Shown one piece after another: positions 55,560 through 63,806 of a DNA stretch of 64,000 nt. The DNA comes from Prevotella sp. (GTDB lineage Bacteria > Bacteroidota > Bacteroidia > Bacteroidales > Bacteroidaceae): contig JAFLSE010000009.1 in NCBI GenBank assembly GCA_022511075.1, positions 1 through 64,000 on the forward strand, read 5' to 3'. Made by a program: the position numbers and the translations under genes. Numbering within the stretch: position 1 is the stretch's first letter; each line of letters begins with the position of its first letter. The notes beneath the pieces are model-generated. The model worked only from the letters and a program-made list of their open reading frames with translations, was not told the origin of the DNA and ran no database searches.

Positions 55560-56153
55560 TTATTTGTTAAACCAGTTGTGTATAGCTGTGTCGTAATGGC
55601 TGCTCACGCCGAATGCACGTGTTGCAAACATCTTGCGGTCCTCGATGTCAGTCTGCGCACCCTTCTTGTTCAGGATGTCGAGCAGCACGCTGTATTCCGC
55701 CTTGCTTGGCACAATCACCACATCCTTGAAATTCTTTGCTCCGGCACGTATCAACGAAATGCCGCCTATGTCAATCTTCTCTATGATGTCTGCATCGCTT
55801 GCACCGCTTGCCACAGTCTGCTCAAATGGATAGAGGTCTACAATCACGAGGTCTATCTCTGGTATTCCGTACAAGTGCATCTGCTCGTTGTCGCCTTCGT
55901 TATCCCTGCGACCGAGTATACCACCGAATATTTTCGGGTGCAGTGTCTTTACCCTTCCGCCGAGAATCGACGGATATGTCGTTACGTCCTCCACCTTTTG
56001 GCACTCATAGCCTAATGATTCGATAAACGACTGTGTGCCACCCGTAGAAAGGAAACGTACACCTTCCTCGTTCAGTTTTTTCAACAACTCGTCGAGTCCG
56101 TCCTTATGGAACACCGACACCAATGCTGTTTTAATCTTCTTTGTTTCTGCCAT
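55560..56153 (-). CDS. purH: IMP cyclohydrolase domain of PurH, stand-alone
   Basis: Closes the purine ring (FAICAR to IMP). The 197 residues cover only the N-terminal MGS-like domain of PurH: TALVSVFHKDGLDELLKKL, FLSTGGTQSFIESLG, PSILGGRVKTLHPKIFGGILGRR, DLVIVDLYPFEQTV, EKIDIGGISLIRAGAKNFKDV, then the YDTAIHNWF end of the domain. Typical PurH has over 500 residues, with a C-terminal AICAR transformylase domain that is absent here; mreB begins 13 bases later. The residues seen are intact, so it is probably active and AICAR transformylase must be encoded elsewhere. It heads the purH-mre-mrdA-rodA operon. Confidence 0.92.
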   Translation of the reverse strand: MAETKKIKTALVSVFHKDGLDELLKKLNEEGVRFLSTGGTQSFIESLGYECQKVEDVTTYPSILGGRVKTLHPKIFGGILGRRDNEGDNEQMHLYGIPEIDLVIVDLYPFEQTVASGASDADIIEKIDIGGISLIRAGAKNFKDVVIVPSKAEYSVLLDILNKKGAQTDIEDRKMFATRAFGVSSHYDTAIHNWFNK

Positions 56154-56216
56154 ATTTGTTAACGCGTTAAGTTTTCTTTAAATGACAAAAGCCCGGAATA
56201 CAGGCTTTATAGGCTG

Positions 56217-56248
56217 CAAAGTTACAAAATTTATTTTTATTGCTCAAA
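56217..56248 (-). promoter_or_regulatory. Promoter of the purH-mreBCD-mrdA-rodA operon
   Basis: Minus strand: TTTG (56245-56248), 20-base spacer, TAACTTTG (56217-56224). It leaves a leader of roughly 55 bases before purH, holding a weak AAAGCC/GGCTTT stem. It is the only strong promoter seen for the six genes. Confidence 0.85.
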
Positions 56249-56361
56249 TAAAAAAAGAAAACTTTTACATAAGTGTGTGTTTTTTTACGATTGAAGGGCT
56301 TTTGTGGCATTTTGCATTTCAAGTTTACAATAAATCAATATATTATGTATCTACATAATTC

Positions 56362-56421
56362 AGCCACGACAAAAAACAAAGGATACCCTCAATAGAACAT
56401 TCTTTGCTTTTCGCCGTGGCT
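56362..56421. terminator. Long imperfect hairpin after the serine protease gene
   Basis: Arms AGCCACGACAAAAAACAAAG (56362-56381) and CTTTGCTTTTCGCCGTGGCT (56402-56421) pair at 17 of 20 positions, with three wobble-type differences and a 20-base loop. It is placed where the minus-strand run from 64000 to 56463 should end. There is no clean T run, so termination is inferred. A 16-base palindrome (TTACCGATATCGGTAA, 56439-56454) lies between it and the stop codon. The rest of the gap 56154-56462 holds only the purH promoter. Confidence 0.5.
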
Positions 56422-56462
56422 ACTAACCTAATATGTAATTACCGATATCGGTAAAATACCTT

Positions 56463-57461
56463 TCAATTATCTAACATGAACTGTCGAATACGCTTTGATG
56501 GAATACCATAGTTAAATCCTTGTGTTCCTGTATATCCAGCGAAGTTTACGGCTACTAAATTGCCATATTCATCAATAACAGGACTGCCACTAGAGCCTGA
56601 TTGCGAAGGAATGCTATAAAGAATTTTTTCTCCGTCATCTTTTTGTGTGACATTGCCACTATAACATTGTGAACGAATACCTTGAGCAGTCTTTGCAATA
56701 GCAAAACCTTTGTTATATCCTATCATATATAACTTTTGGTCAAGTGTCAGTTGCTCATCATTGTCACGCAATTGGAAAATATACCGCCCTTCAGGAGTTT
56801 TGCAATCGTCCAATTGAATAGTAGCCAAGTCTACAGCCTCTTCATCAGAAACCGAAATAACTGTACAAGGTTTGAAATCTTCAAACTTAAGAACATGCAT
56901 ATCATTGTATGCAATACTAACCTTACTATATGTATTGAACTCAGCATCGTTCATATCCATATCATCAATTTGTTCAAGTATCTCACCTACTTTTTGGTAT
57001 TGGTGTGCAAGTTCATTTTGTGCTGCTACGTTTCCGTCACAACTATAGTACATTTCAGCTAACTTGCCCCTCTTTTCCTGATAGATGACTTTCAGCATCT
57101 TTTTATAGTTCTTTAGGAATGCCTTAATGGCTTTTTCGCTTATTCCAGGCTGCGCTACATGTCGGTTAGTCATTATCAATCCATCGTTAGAGATGAAAAA
57201 ACCTGTACCCGTGCATGCAGCACAATTATTCCAAGCTTCATCTTTGTCGTAAGTCAGCCCTTCCAATTGTCCGTTATCATCAACACCGGTAAAATATATT
57301 TCGGTGTCATCTGGCAGAATTACCGAATAGTAAAAATAATTTAATATCAACACTACACCAGAAGCCGTTTTATCATATATCTCCTGCGAGTTCATAGATT
57401 TTTTACAAGAGGTAAGACAAAAAACGACCATCAAAAATAATATAATATTTATTTTCTTCAT
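56463..57461 (-). CDS. Exported trypsin-like serine protease (S1 family lipoprotein)
   Basis: 332 residues. A lipobox (VFCLTSCKKS) marks it as a lipoprotein. The chymotrypsin-fold catalytic triad is visible: His in GLIMTNRHVAQPG, Asp in VDLATIQLDD, Ser in QSGSSGSPVIDEYGN. A helical insertion (about 120-185) separates His and Asp, which is unusual for a simple S1C protease. No PDZ domain, unlike DegP/HtrA. It is last of the eight co-directional genes running from beyond 64000. Confidence 0.85.
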   Translation of the reverse strand: MKKINIILFLMVVFCLTSCKKSMNSQEIYDKTASGVVLILNYFYYSVILPDDTEIYFTGVDDNGQLEGLTYDKDEAWNNCAACTGTGFFISNDGLIMTNRHVAQPGISEKAIKAFLKNYKKMLKVIYQEKRGKLAEMYYSCDGNVAAQNELAHQYQKVGEILEQIDDMDMNDAEFNTYSKVSIAYNDMHVLKFEDFKPCTVISVSDEEAVDLATIQLDDCKTPEGRYIFQLRDNDEQLTLDQKLYMIGYNKGFAIAKTAQGIRSQCYSGNVTQKDDGEKILYSIPSQSGSSGSPVIDEYGNLVAVNFAGYTGTQGFNYGIPSKRIRQFMLDN

Positions 57462-57477
57462 CTCTAATTACTTATAA

Positions 57478-58212
57478 CTAAATAGTAGGCACCTCCCAAT
57501 CGTCAGCAGATGCATATTGAGGACTGTTAAGTGTTTCCTTATATAGTTCTGCTGTCAAAGACATGCTTTCGCCTTTAACGAGATTTTCCACTTCTGCCAT
57601 ACCTTTTGCATTAGCAGCTACAGGCTGTCCCTCTGCAGTAAAATTTTTCTCATACATAGCGAGCAATGCTTTTTGGTCTTTCATTGATTTTTTCAATGCT
57701 TTTGCTTTCTTAATATCGTCAGCGCTCAAAGCCAAGCCTGCAGCAGCACCAGCGGCACCGCCTACTATCGCATCTTTTGCATTACCGCCAGCTATCAATG
57801 TGGTTGCTGCGCCCAAAGCGGCACCACCACCAACTTTTGCAATAATATTTCCGATAGCCTTATTAATCTTTCTCTGCTGTTCCTTTACAGCCTCTGCGCT
57901 TCGTACATTACCAAATTGGTCAACCAATTGATAGGATTTCATAAGAGTACCATCCTCATTTGTTGCCACAGAGCCATCTGAGTTTGTACCTATCACTTCC
58001 TTAATTGTGTAAACAGGAATCTCATCCCATTTCAAAGCTTTTACATCAGCTGTATCCGTACTTGCAGTCTCTGTAGTCTCTGTTGATGTTGTTTTCGTTA
58101 CACTCTCAGCGGTCTTAGTCAGTTTTTTCAAAAATCCTTGTGCAGATACCTGACTACTTGCTAAAAACATCATGGCAAAAACTGCCAAACCTTTAATTGC
58201 TAAATTTTTCAT
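57478..58212 (-). CDS. Exported protein with glycine-rich zipper-like segment, unknown
   Basis: 244 residues, not assigned to a family. A signal peptide (LAVFAMMFLASSQVSAQ) is followed by a Thr/Ser/Glu-rich stretch, a short beta-like segment (WDEIPVYTIKEVIGTNSDGS), and an Ala/Gly-rich helix pair (GGGAALGAATTLIAGGNAKDAIVGGAAGAAAGLAL). That resembles glycine-zipper segments of envelope proteins. The charged C-terminal helices end with ASADDWEVPTI. It lies 14-16 bases from each neighbour, so it is co-transcribed with the protease and the next gene. Confidence 0.75.
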   Translation of the reverse strand: MKNLAIKGLAVFAMMFLASSQVSAQGFLKKLTKTAESVTKTTSTETTETASTDTADVKALKWDEIPVYTIKEVIGTNSDGSVATNEDGTLMKSYQLVDQFGNVRSAEAVKEQQRKINKAIGNIIAKVGGGAALGAATTLIAGGNAKDAIVGGAAGAAAGLALSADDIKKAKALKKSMKDQKALLAMYEKNFTAEGQPVAANAKGMAEVENLVKGESMSLTAELYKETLNSPQYASADDWEVPTI

Positions 58213-58226
58213 TTTTTTATAAATTA

Positions 58227-59825
58227 TTAATATGATACATACATTTTCAGTCTAAATCTTCTCTTATTATATGTACCTTCTGATTGGCGAAGGAGGTCTT
58301 TTAAATCAATATACTGTATCTTGATTTTATCAGCAGAACCTGTTGGACGGAAGAATAAACCAGTGGGGAGGTTTTGACGGTCAAATCTTAAATCAGCTTG
58401 TCCCTCCTCATTTGTTATTCCCACTTGTTCAAAATCATTAGAATTGCTTGTCATACTTTTGAACTTCTTATCATTCGCATAATTCTTGGGAACAGGCGGT
58501 GTTGTGCCTTTAAAACTCCATATCTCCACATTTGGTATTTTTCCTGCCTCATAAAGTCCACTAACATTCTTTACCCATCTAACAGTGGTAAAAAATATTT
58601 CAAGAGGCAAGTTGTTTATCATATTCTCCAATTGGCTGATACGATTTGTATAAAAATCGCCTGGATTATAACGATTCAGTTCCTGCAAATATTCAATAGC
58701 AGCTGTCGCACAATTTACAGCTTCTTCCTGTGAGCCCCCCAAGGTTCTTATTTCTCTCATTCTTGCAAAAGCTGCAAGTGTGTATTTCTCATACGCAGCA
58801 CAACTGTCGCACTGAGCAATACTTGTTTGTATTGTTGCTTTAAGATTGTTTGGTGTGTCGCCTGCTGTAAGTGCATTGGTGAAAGCATTGCGTGCATTCT
58901 TATATTCGCGTAATGCAAACTGACGACCACCTTCTTCCATAAAGCCGGCACATTTACTCATGTGCACTTTCTCTACTACTTTTAAAAGCAAAACGCCATA
59001 AACTATCTTTGACTGTCCGCGAAGATCAATAATGTTGACAGGTAATTGGTTTGTTCCTTGGGCAAAAACCTGAATATGTGTAATTTTATCAAGTTCTTCT
59101 GCTGCCTCTGCCTCTACCTCCTCCAATTGGTCAAGTCTCTCCCATTCAGCATCACTAACATCCTTACCTGCATTGCTTCTGGCATATATATTATCACTAT
59201 AGCTTTTATGCTCTCGCTGGGCAGACTCTAACTTTGCCTTTGCGTCGTTCAAGATTGAAATAGGTATAGTCAGTGTGATGATATTTATGCTATTGTCACC
59301 ACGCTTTTTTGTTTTGGAAATAGTAGCTCCTCGATTCAAAAGCTCCTGACAGTTGATTGTCAGATCATCAATCGTTGACTGAAACTCAACCTCAGCCTTC
59401 GTCTTATCCATTCCTGCATCATTACCTCTGGTCTGATCTTCCAGAAGGATTGGTTTTTGTACTTCCTCAATCAAATAGGCACGGAAGAAATCGGGCTTTG
59501 TGATAACAACCCAATCAACACGATTTACATCGCCACGACGATTAACTTCTATTTTAGCCTCATTGGTTACATTCTTGTCTACCACAACCTCATACTCGTA
59601 CATCCCGTCACTACGTTTTTCGGCAGCAGTCACCTTTGCCTTCGGGGCATTTACAACAGTTATTACTAAGTCGGCATGCTTGGATATTATAAGAATACCA
59701 CCTGCACCATTAAGACTACCAATCCTGTCTTCTTTATCGTAAGGACTGCTGGATATGTATGCAGACTGTGCTCTTACACCCAGAATGCACATTATTAGCA
59801 TCCAAAATAATAATACCTTTCTCAT
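58227..59825 (-). CDS. Exported protein of unknown function with central coiled coil
   Basis: 532 residues from the MRKVLLFWMLIMCILGVRAQ start (59825), which gives a proper signal peptide. The N-terminal third is beta-rich (GILIISKHADLVITVVNAPKAKVTAAE). Residues about 190-250 are a Glu-rich coiled coil. The middle holds TPR-like helices (EEGGRQFALREYKNARNAFTNALTAGDTPNN) with several cysteines. The C-terminal part is beta-rich and ends KRRFRLKMYVSY. The beta-coil-TPR-beta layout suggests a scaffold for an envelope complex. No family recognised. Confidence 0.75.
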   Translation of the reverse strand: MRKVLLFWMLIMCILGVRAQSAYISSSPYDKEDRIGSLNGAGGILIISKHADLVITVVNAPKAKVTAAEKRSDGMYEYEVVVDKNVTNEAKIEVNRRGDVNRVDWVVITKPDFFRAYLIEEVQKPILLEDQTRGNDAGMDKTKAEVEFQSTIDDLTINCQELLNRGATISKTKKRGDNSINIITLTIPISILNDAKAKLESAQREHKSYSDNIYARSNAGKDVSDAEWERLDQLEEVEAEAAEELDKITHIQVFAQGTNQLPVNIIDLRGQSKIVYGVLLLKVVEKVHMSKCAGFMEEGGRQFALREYKNARNAFTNALTAGDTPNNLKATIQTSIAQCDSCAAYEKYTLAAFARMREIRTLGGSQEEAVNCATAAIEYLQELNRYNPGDFYTNRISQLENMINNLPLEIFFTTVRWVKNVSGLYEAGKIPNVEIWSFKGTTPPVPKNYANDKKFKSMTSNSNDFEQVGITNEEGQADLRFDRQNLPTGLFFRPTGSADKIKIQYIDLKDLLRQSEGTYNKRRFRLKMYVSY

Positions 59826-59853
59826 AATTTTGTATGTATGTGTTAAATAATTA

Positions 59854-60882
59854 TCAGAACCCAAAACCACCTAATGTTGATATGTCGTCATCGGGTTGCT
59901 GGTGTCCGTCTTTTCTCTTGATATCAGTCCATTCTGGCTGCCACGTACGTACGTTGATTTCAGGATCCTTGCCTGGTGTAAAGTCAAAAAGCAGGAACAA
60001 ATAACCTTCATCCTCATAATTGCTCGACTTCCAACTTTGGCGCAAACGTACGGCATACTTGTTCGGATTTATGCGAGAACGGGTAATACCTGCACAAGCA
60101 CCTTGGTCTTTGCTATTCTCAATTTCACTGAACTTAACATCAATCCATTTATTACGTGCAAAGCATTTTCTCAAATTATTAATGTATTGATCTTTGTTTT
60201 GACGATTGTATACAACTTTAAAGGTAGCTTTCTCAGAATCGGATAATGTCTTTGTCTTAACCACAGAGCCTGTGATAATTAGGGCATCATCACTGAACAT
60301 CTGTTCTATTGTTGCCAAGTCCTTGGTGTTGTAAGCTGTACGGAATCGCTCAACCTGCTGTTGTATTACATGTGAGTTTTCAATATCCTCTGTACCGCAA
60401 TTGGTCATACTAAGACCTGTTTGCGAAGAAAGCGAGAAGCGGAAATCCGTAACCTGACCGTTTCGGTCAAATTCAACCACGGCCTCTTGATAAGTTCCAA
60501 AACCAAATTGCTCATCACCATTGGGGGTAATTATTAATGGAATATTATTTACCATCATAGAGCCATCTTTGAATATCCAGCAACGCTCTACCACTTCTTC
60601 ATCGTCGCAATAGAAATGTGTTACTCCCCATAGTCGTGCTAACGACTTTTTAGAGAATTCATTCATATTGAGCATCCCATTGTTAAGATCGCCACCTGTT
60701 TTTTGAGCACGGTTGATTTCCGTCAGAATATGTGCCAAATTTTGTTCTGCTGCTAACAATCCAGATGTTCGATTCTGCCCTTCGTCAACAGTCAAGGTAA
60801 CAGAAACTGCAAACACCCTTGATATGCCGACACTCATCAGACACATGAATAGAAAAACTACTTGCAAAAATTTTTTTGTCAT
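59854..60882 (-). CDS. Exported protein with NTF2/SnoaL-like domain
   Basis: 342 residues with a signal peptide ending near SRVFAVS. The N-terminal half is unassigned. Residues about 180-310 show an NTF2-like pattern (VERFRTAYNTKDLATIEQMFSDDALIITGSVV, then INNLRKCFARNKWIDVKFSEIE, YEDEGYLFLLFDF, NVRTWQPEW). NTF2-like domains serve as enzymes or binding pockets, and none of the residues here point to a reaction. It is preceded 19 bases away and followed 28 bases away by unassigned genes on the same strand. Confidence 0.75.
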   Translation of the reverse strand: MTKKFLQVVFLFMCLMSVGISRVFAVSVTLTVDEGQNRTSGLLAAEQNLAHILTEINRAQKTGGDLNNGMLNMNEFSKKSLARLWGVTHFYCDDEEVVERCWIFKDGSMMVNNIPLIITPNGDEQFGFGTYQEAVVEFDRNGQVTDFRFSLSSQTGLSMTNCGTEDIENSHVIQQQVERFRTAYNTKDLATIEQMFSDDALIITGSVVKTKTLSDSEKATFKVVYNRQNKDQYINNLRKCFARNKWIDVKFSEIENSKDQGACAGITRSRINPNKYAVRLRQSWKSSNYEDEGYLFLLFDFTPGKDPEINVRTWQPEWTDIKRKDGHQQPDDDISTLGGFGF

Positions 60883-60901
60883 TGTATAACTTAATTAATT
60901 A

Positions 60902-61594
60902 TTATTCTTTTATAGTAAAGCCGATGGCACCACATCCACTGTAATTTGTCAGTTCATCAGGTTGTCCTGTTTTAACATTAATACGCTTCTGACCCGACGA
61001 TAACACAGCTACAACCTGTCCTTGTTGGTTATAGATAGCCAGATAATATATATCAGGTCTTTCTAGGTTTCCATAGCGGGCAAAGTGTCCAATCTTACCT
61101 ATAGTCTTTAGTTCCTTGATTTTATCAGTCATCTGATAGTAGTCGTTGTACGACGCTATTGTCATTACGGTCTCTGAGAAAACAGGTGTCACAGTAGAAA
61201 CGGATTCCTGAGGCGTTGTGGATTCGCCTATCACTTGTGCATCGTTAGTGGCAAGAATGTCACTCTTCTTTACAAATATAAAAGAGCGGAACATATTTCC
61301 ACGAGGAAGTGATATTTGTTCCTGAATCTGCTTCGTATTGCCAACAATAATGGTTTTACCCTGCATCTTCTTCATAGTTGATGCCCATTTGATTACTTCT
61401 GCATTCAGCAACTCGTCAGCCAATCCTTCTGCCTCCTCTTTTGTATTTGCAACAGCCTCAGCATAGATATATTGACTATTATTTTTTTTGATTTTAGCGA
61501 TTTCTTTTTTCAATTCATCAGTATTTTGTGCCAATGCAGAAAGACTTATCATTAGCATACCGATAACTGTTAGTAAAATATTATTCTTCATCAT
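60902..61594 (-). CDS. Exported protein of unknown function
   Basis: 230 residues from MMKNNILLTVIGMLMISLSALAQ (61594), which overlaps the end of the next upstream gene by 14 bases; a longer upstream frame is rejected because it lacks this signal at its N-terminus. A helical region (DELKKEIAKIKKNNSQYIYAEAVANTKEEAEGLADELLNAE) resembles the start of LPP20/FlgT-type envelope domains that begin with an alanine-rich strand and helix. The C-terminal half is beta-rich and may be a separate small domain (DIYYLAIYNQQGQVVAVLSSG). Function unknown. Confidence 0.7.
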   Translation of the reverse strand: MMKNNILLTVIGMLMISLSALAQNTDELKKEIAKIKKNNSQYIYAEAVANTKEEAEGLADELLNAEVIKWASTMKKMQGKTIIVGNTKQIQEQISLPRGNMFRSFIFVKKSDILATNDAQVIGESTTPQESVSTVTPVFSETVMTIASYNDYYQMTDKIKELKTIGKIGHFARYGNLERPDIYYLAIYNQQGQVVAVLSSGQKRINVKTGQPDELTNYSGCGAIGFTIKE

Positions 61595-62717
61595 AAAATA
61601 ATGTAGGGTTAAATTCTTGAATAAAAAACTTATCTGCAATATGTCTCAATGGTATGTATACATATGCTGTAGCTTGAATGCTCTCATTTCCTTCTTTCAA
61701 CAAAGACAAAGGAAAATCCACTGACAACATATGAGTGTAGGCAAGGGATTCATTGTATGCAAAAAGCGTTCCTGTTAACGACTTGTCCGATTTTGTTTTA
61801 ATGCCAAAGTAAAGTTTGCAGTGCTCTTGTTTGCAATATGAAACAAATTGTTGCAAAGTTATAGGAAGATGGTCGGTTTTGTTCCCATATAGACTGATGG
61901 CTAAATTCATAGGCAATTCACGGTCAAATATACCTGTCAGCATTATATTACTGACACTGCGCGATGGACGTTCAGGGGAACAAATAAGTTTGCGATGCCC
62001 TTTCTTATCTGTCAAGTACAAGCTTCCTCTAATCATATCACTCATGTAAATACCACCATTTACTATAAGTATATCACCGGCACGGGTGACAGGAAGAGAA
62101 TACCAGTCTTGGATTATATCTTCACTGGTGATTGACATCATCGAAAGAACATCCCGTTTGAAAACCTCTTCTAATTCTATGGAATTAGCTCCCATTATCA
62201 GTTGACAGTCAGCAGGGATAGTGATACACACCTTCTTTTCTCCTATATCCCATGTCAGCCGGTATATTTTCCTTTTAATCACTTCCAGATTAAATGAAAG
62301 ACTTGTTTGTGGAGTGACCTTGCGCAAAACATCCAAACTGCCAGAAACTATTGTCACTTGGTCAACATCCATACGTTTTTCTGCTCCACGTTCGTCAAGT
62401 CCTAAATCCATTTCCAACAGATAACGCTCTATGAACTCAAGAATAAAGCGATTGTCATATTGTGCGGTAAAGGCTCTATTGAACATATTGTAGCCAATAT
62501 GTGTCACTTGTCCCCAAGAATCCGTTCGCAAATGGACAACCTTACCACGGATAGTGGCAACACTATCTAACTCTGTATTAGTAAACAATGAGTCTGTTAC
62601 AATGATGTTAGCAGCTTTTGCCATACGCTCCAATAAAGATGTACGATAGGAGATGGCAGCACTTTGTTGCGCCACCATACTCCATATAACTGCTATGATT
62701 ATTGATAACTTCCTCAT
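61581..62717 (-). CDS. Exported protein of unknown function
   Basis: 378 residues with a signal peptide (SIIIAVIWSMVAQQSAAIS). No family recognised. It has alternating strands and helices, including RGKVVHLRTDSWGQVTHIGYNMF and GSLYLTDKKGHRKLICSPERPSRSVSNIML. The stop at 61581 lies inside the start region of the next gene downstream, implying translational coupling; the zinc-ribbon gene is 13 bases upstream. Confidence 0.7.
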   Translation of the reverse strand: MRKLSIIIAVIWSMVAQQSAAISYRTSLLERMAKAANIIVTDSLFTNTELDSVATIRGKVVHLRTDSWGQVTHIGYNMFNRAFTAQYDNRFILEFIERYLLEMDLGLDERGAEKRMDVDQVTIVSGSLDVLRKVTPQTSLSFNLEVIKRKIYRLTWDIGEKKVCITIPADCQLIMGANSIELEEVFKRDVLSMMSITSEDIIQDWYSLPVTRAGDILIVNGGIYMSDMIRGSLYLTDKKGHRKLICSPERPSRSVSNIMLTGIFDRELPMNLAISLYGNKTDHLPITLQQFVSYCKQEHCKLYFGIKTKSDKSLTGTLFAYNESLAYTHMLSVDFPLSLLKEGNESIQATAYVYIPLRHIADKFFIQEFNPTLFYDEE

Positions 62718-62730
62718 TGTAGAATACTGC

Positions 62731-63783
62731 TTATGGGTTTATGGTTTTTACGTTTCCGTTATGAGTCCAATAACCAATACCGCCAGAAACACGTCCGTTA
62801 CGGAAGTCGCCCTCATATTTGTCACCAGGACTTGCAACATAGTCACCCGTGATAGTACGCTGCGAACGATATATAATTGTTCCATGTCCATGAGGCTGTC
62901 CGTTTACCATGTCGCCAGTATAAGTACCATAACCAAGATTATAATTAGTTACATATCCTGTTTTACGTCCACTATCTCCTCTATCACCAGTTGTAGAAGT
63001 TGGCTTTTTCGCTGTTACCGTCACCTTTACAGTAGCTGAAACGCCCGACTTGCTTGCAGATATTTTAATATTGGCGGAACCAGTCTTGACTGCAGTCACA
63101 TTACCTGAATTATCAACTTTGGCAATTGCCTCATTGTCCGACGACCATGTAAGCACATCGTTATGTGACTCTGGATAAACAGTCACGCTTAACAGCTTGC
63201 TTTCGCCTTCATTTAGAGTAAAATTGCCATCAGCGATGCTTAGTTGACTCACTGGTACTGATTTTTCTTTTGTTTCTTCTTCTTTTATTTCTTCCTTAGG
63301 ATTAACAATTACTTTACAGATAGCACGGATTTCTGGGTTTTCCTCACATTTCACAGTAATTGTTGCCTCACCTTTCTTTTTTGCAGTTACTTCGCCACCA
63401 TTTGTAACTTCGATATTACTACCATTTGCCTTAAAGGTAAAAGTGGCTTTCACGTCCTCAGGCTCTACAGACGGCACTATCAATTCCCTGTCTCCGACAG
63501 TCATTGTAAGCGTTGCCTTGTCTAACTTAATGGCTGTTGGTGTTTTTGCCTTATTAAAAAATAGGAAATAACCACCAATGATAAGTGCAACAAGCACTAT
63601 GACCATGCCACCAATAGCTAATGGGCGTCTATTTGGCTTTGTTGGTGGTTCTTCTTCTTTGTATTCCTGAAGCTCATCGCCACATTCTGGGCAAATAAAC
63701 TCTGCATCATCATCTGTGATGATTTGTACTTTGTTGGCTTTTGAACAAGCACCAACATTCTTACATATTCCTTTTCTTTCCAT
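62731..63783 (-). CDS. Zinc-ribbon, single-pass membrane protein with BIG2 and MORN domains
   Basis: 350 residues in an unusual order. A cytoplasmic zinc ribbon (C7-x6-C14 and CPECGDE near 30-36) is followed by one membrane helix (AIGGMVIVLVALIIGGYFLFF, about 56-76). Two BIG2 immunoglobulin-like domains come next (TPTAIKLDKATLTMTVGDRE; VSQLSIADGNFTLNEGESKL, each ending with the typical A-V-G-x-A-x-I turn). The C-terminus carries MORN repeats (GYGTYTGDMVNGQPHGHGTI, GDKYEGDFRNGR). No catalytic residues. It probably links a cytoplasmic sensor to an external adhesive part. It is close to the GYF_2 gene. Confidence 0.85.
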   Translation of the reverse strand: MERKGICKNVGACSKANKVQIITDDDAEFICPECGDELQEYKEEEPPTKPNRRPLAIGGMVIVLVALIIGGYFLFFNKAKTPTAIKLDKATLTMTVGDRELIVPSVEPEDVKATFTFKANGSNIEVTNGGEVTAKKKGEATITVKCEENPEIRAICKVIVNPKEEIKEEETKEKSVPVSQLSIADGNFTLNEGESKLLSVTVYPESHNDVLTWSSDNEAIAKVDNSGNVTAVKTGSANIKISASKSGVSATVKVTVTAKKPTSTTGDRGDSGRKTGYVTNYNLGYGTYTGDMVNGQPHGHGTIIYRSQRTITGDYVASPGDKYEGDFRNGRVSGGIGYWTHNGNVKTINP

Positions 63784-63806
63784 ATTTATTAATTTAATTT
63801 TTTATT

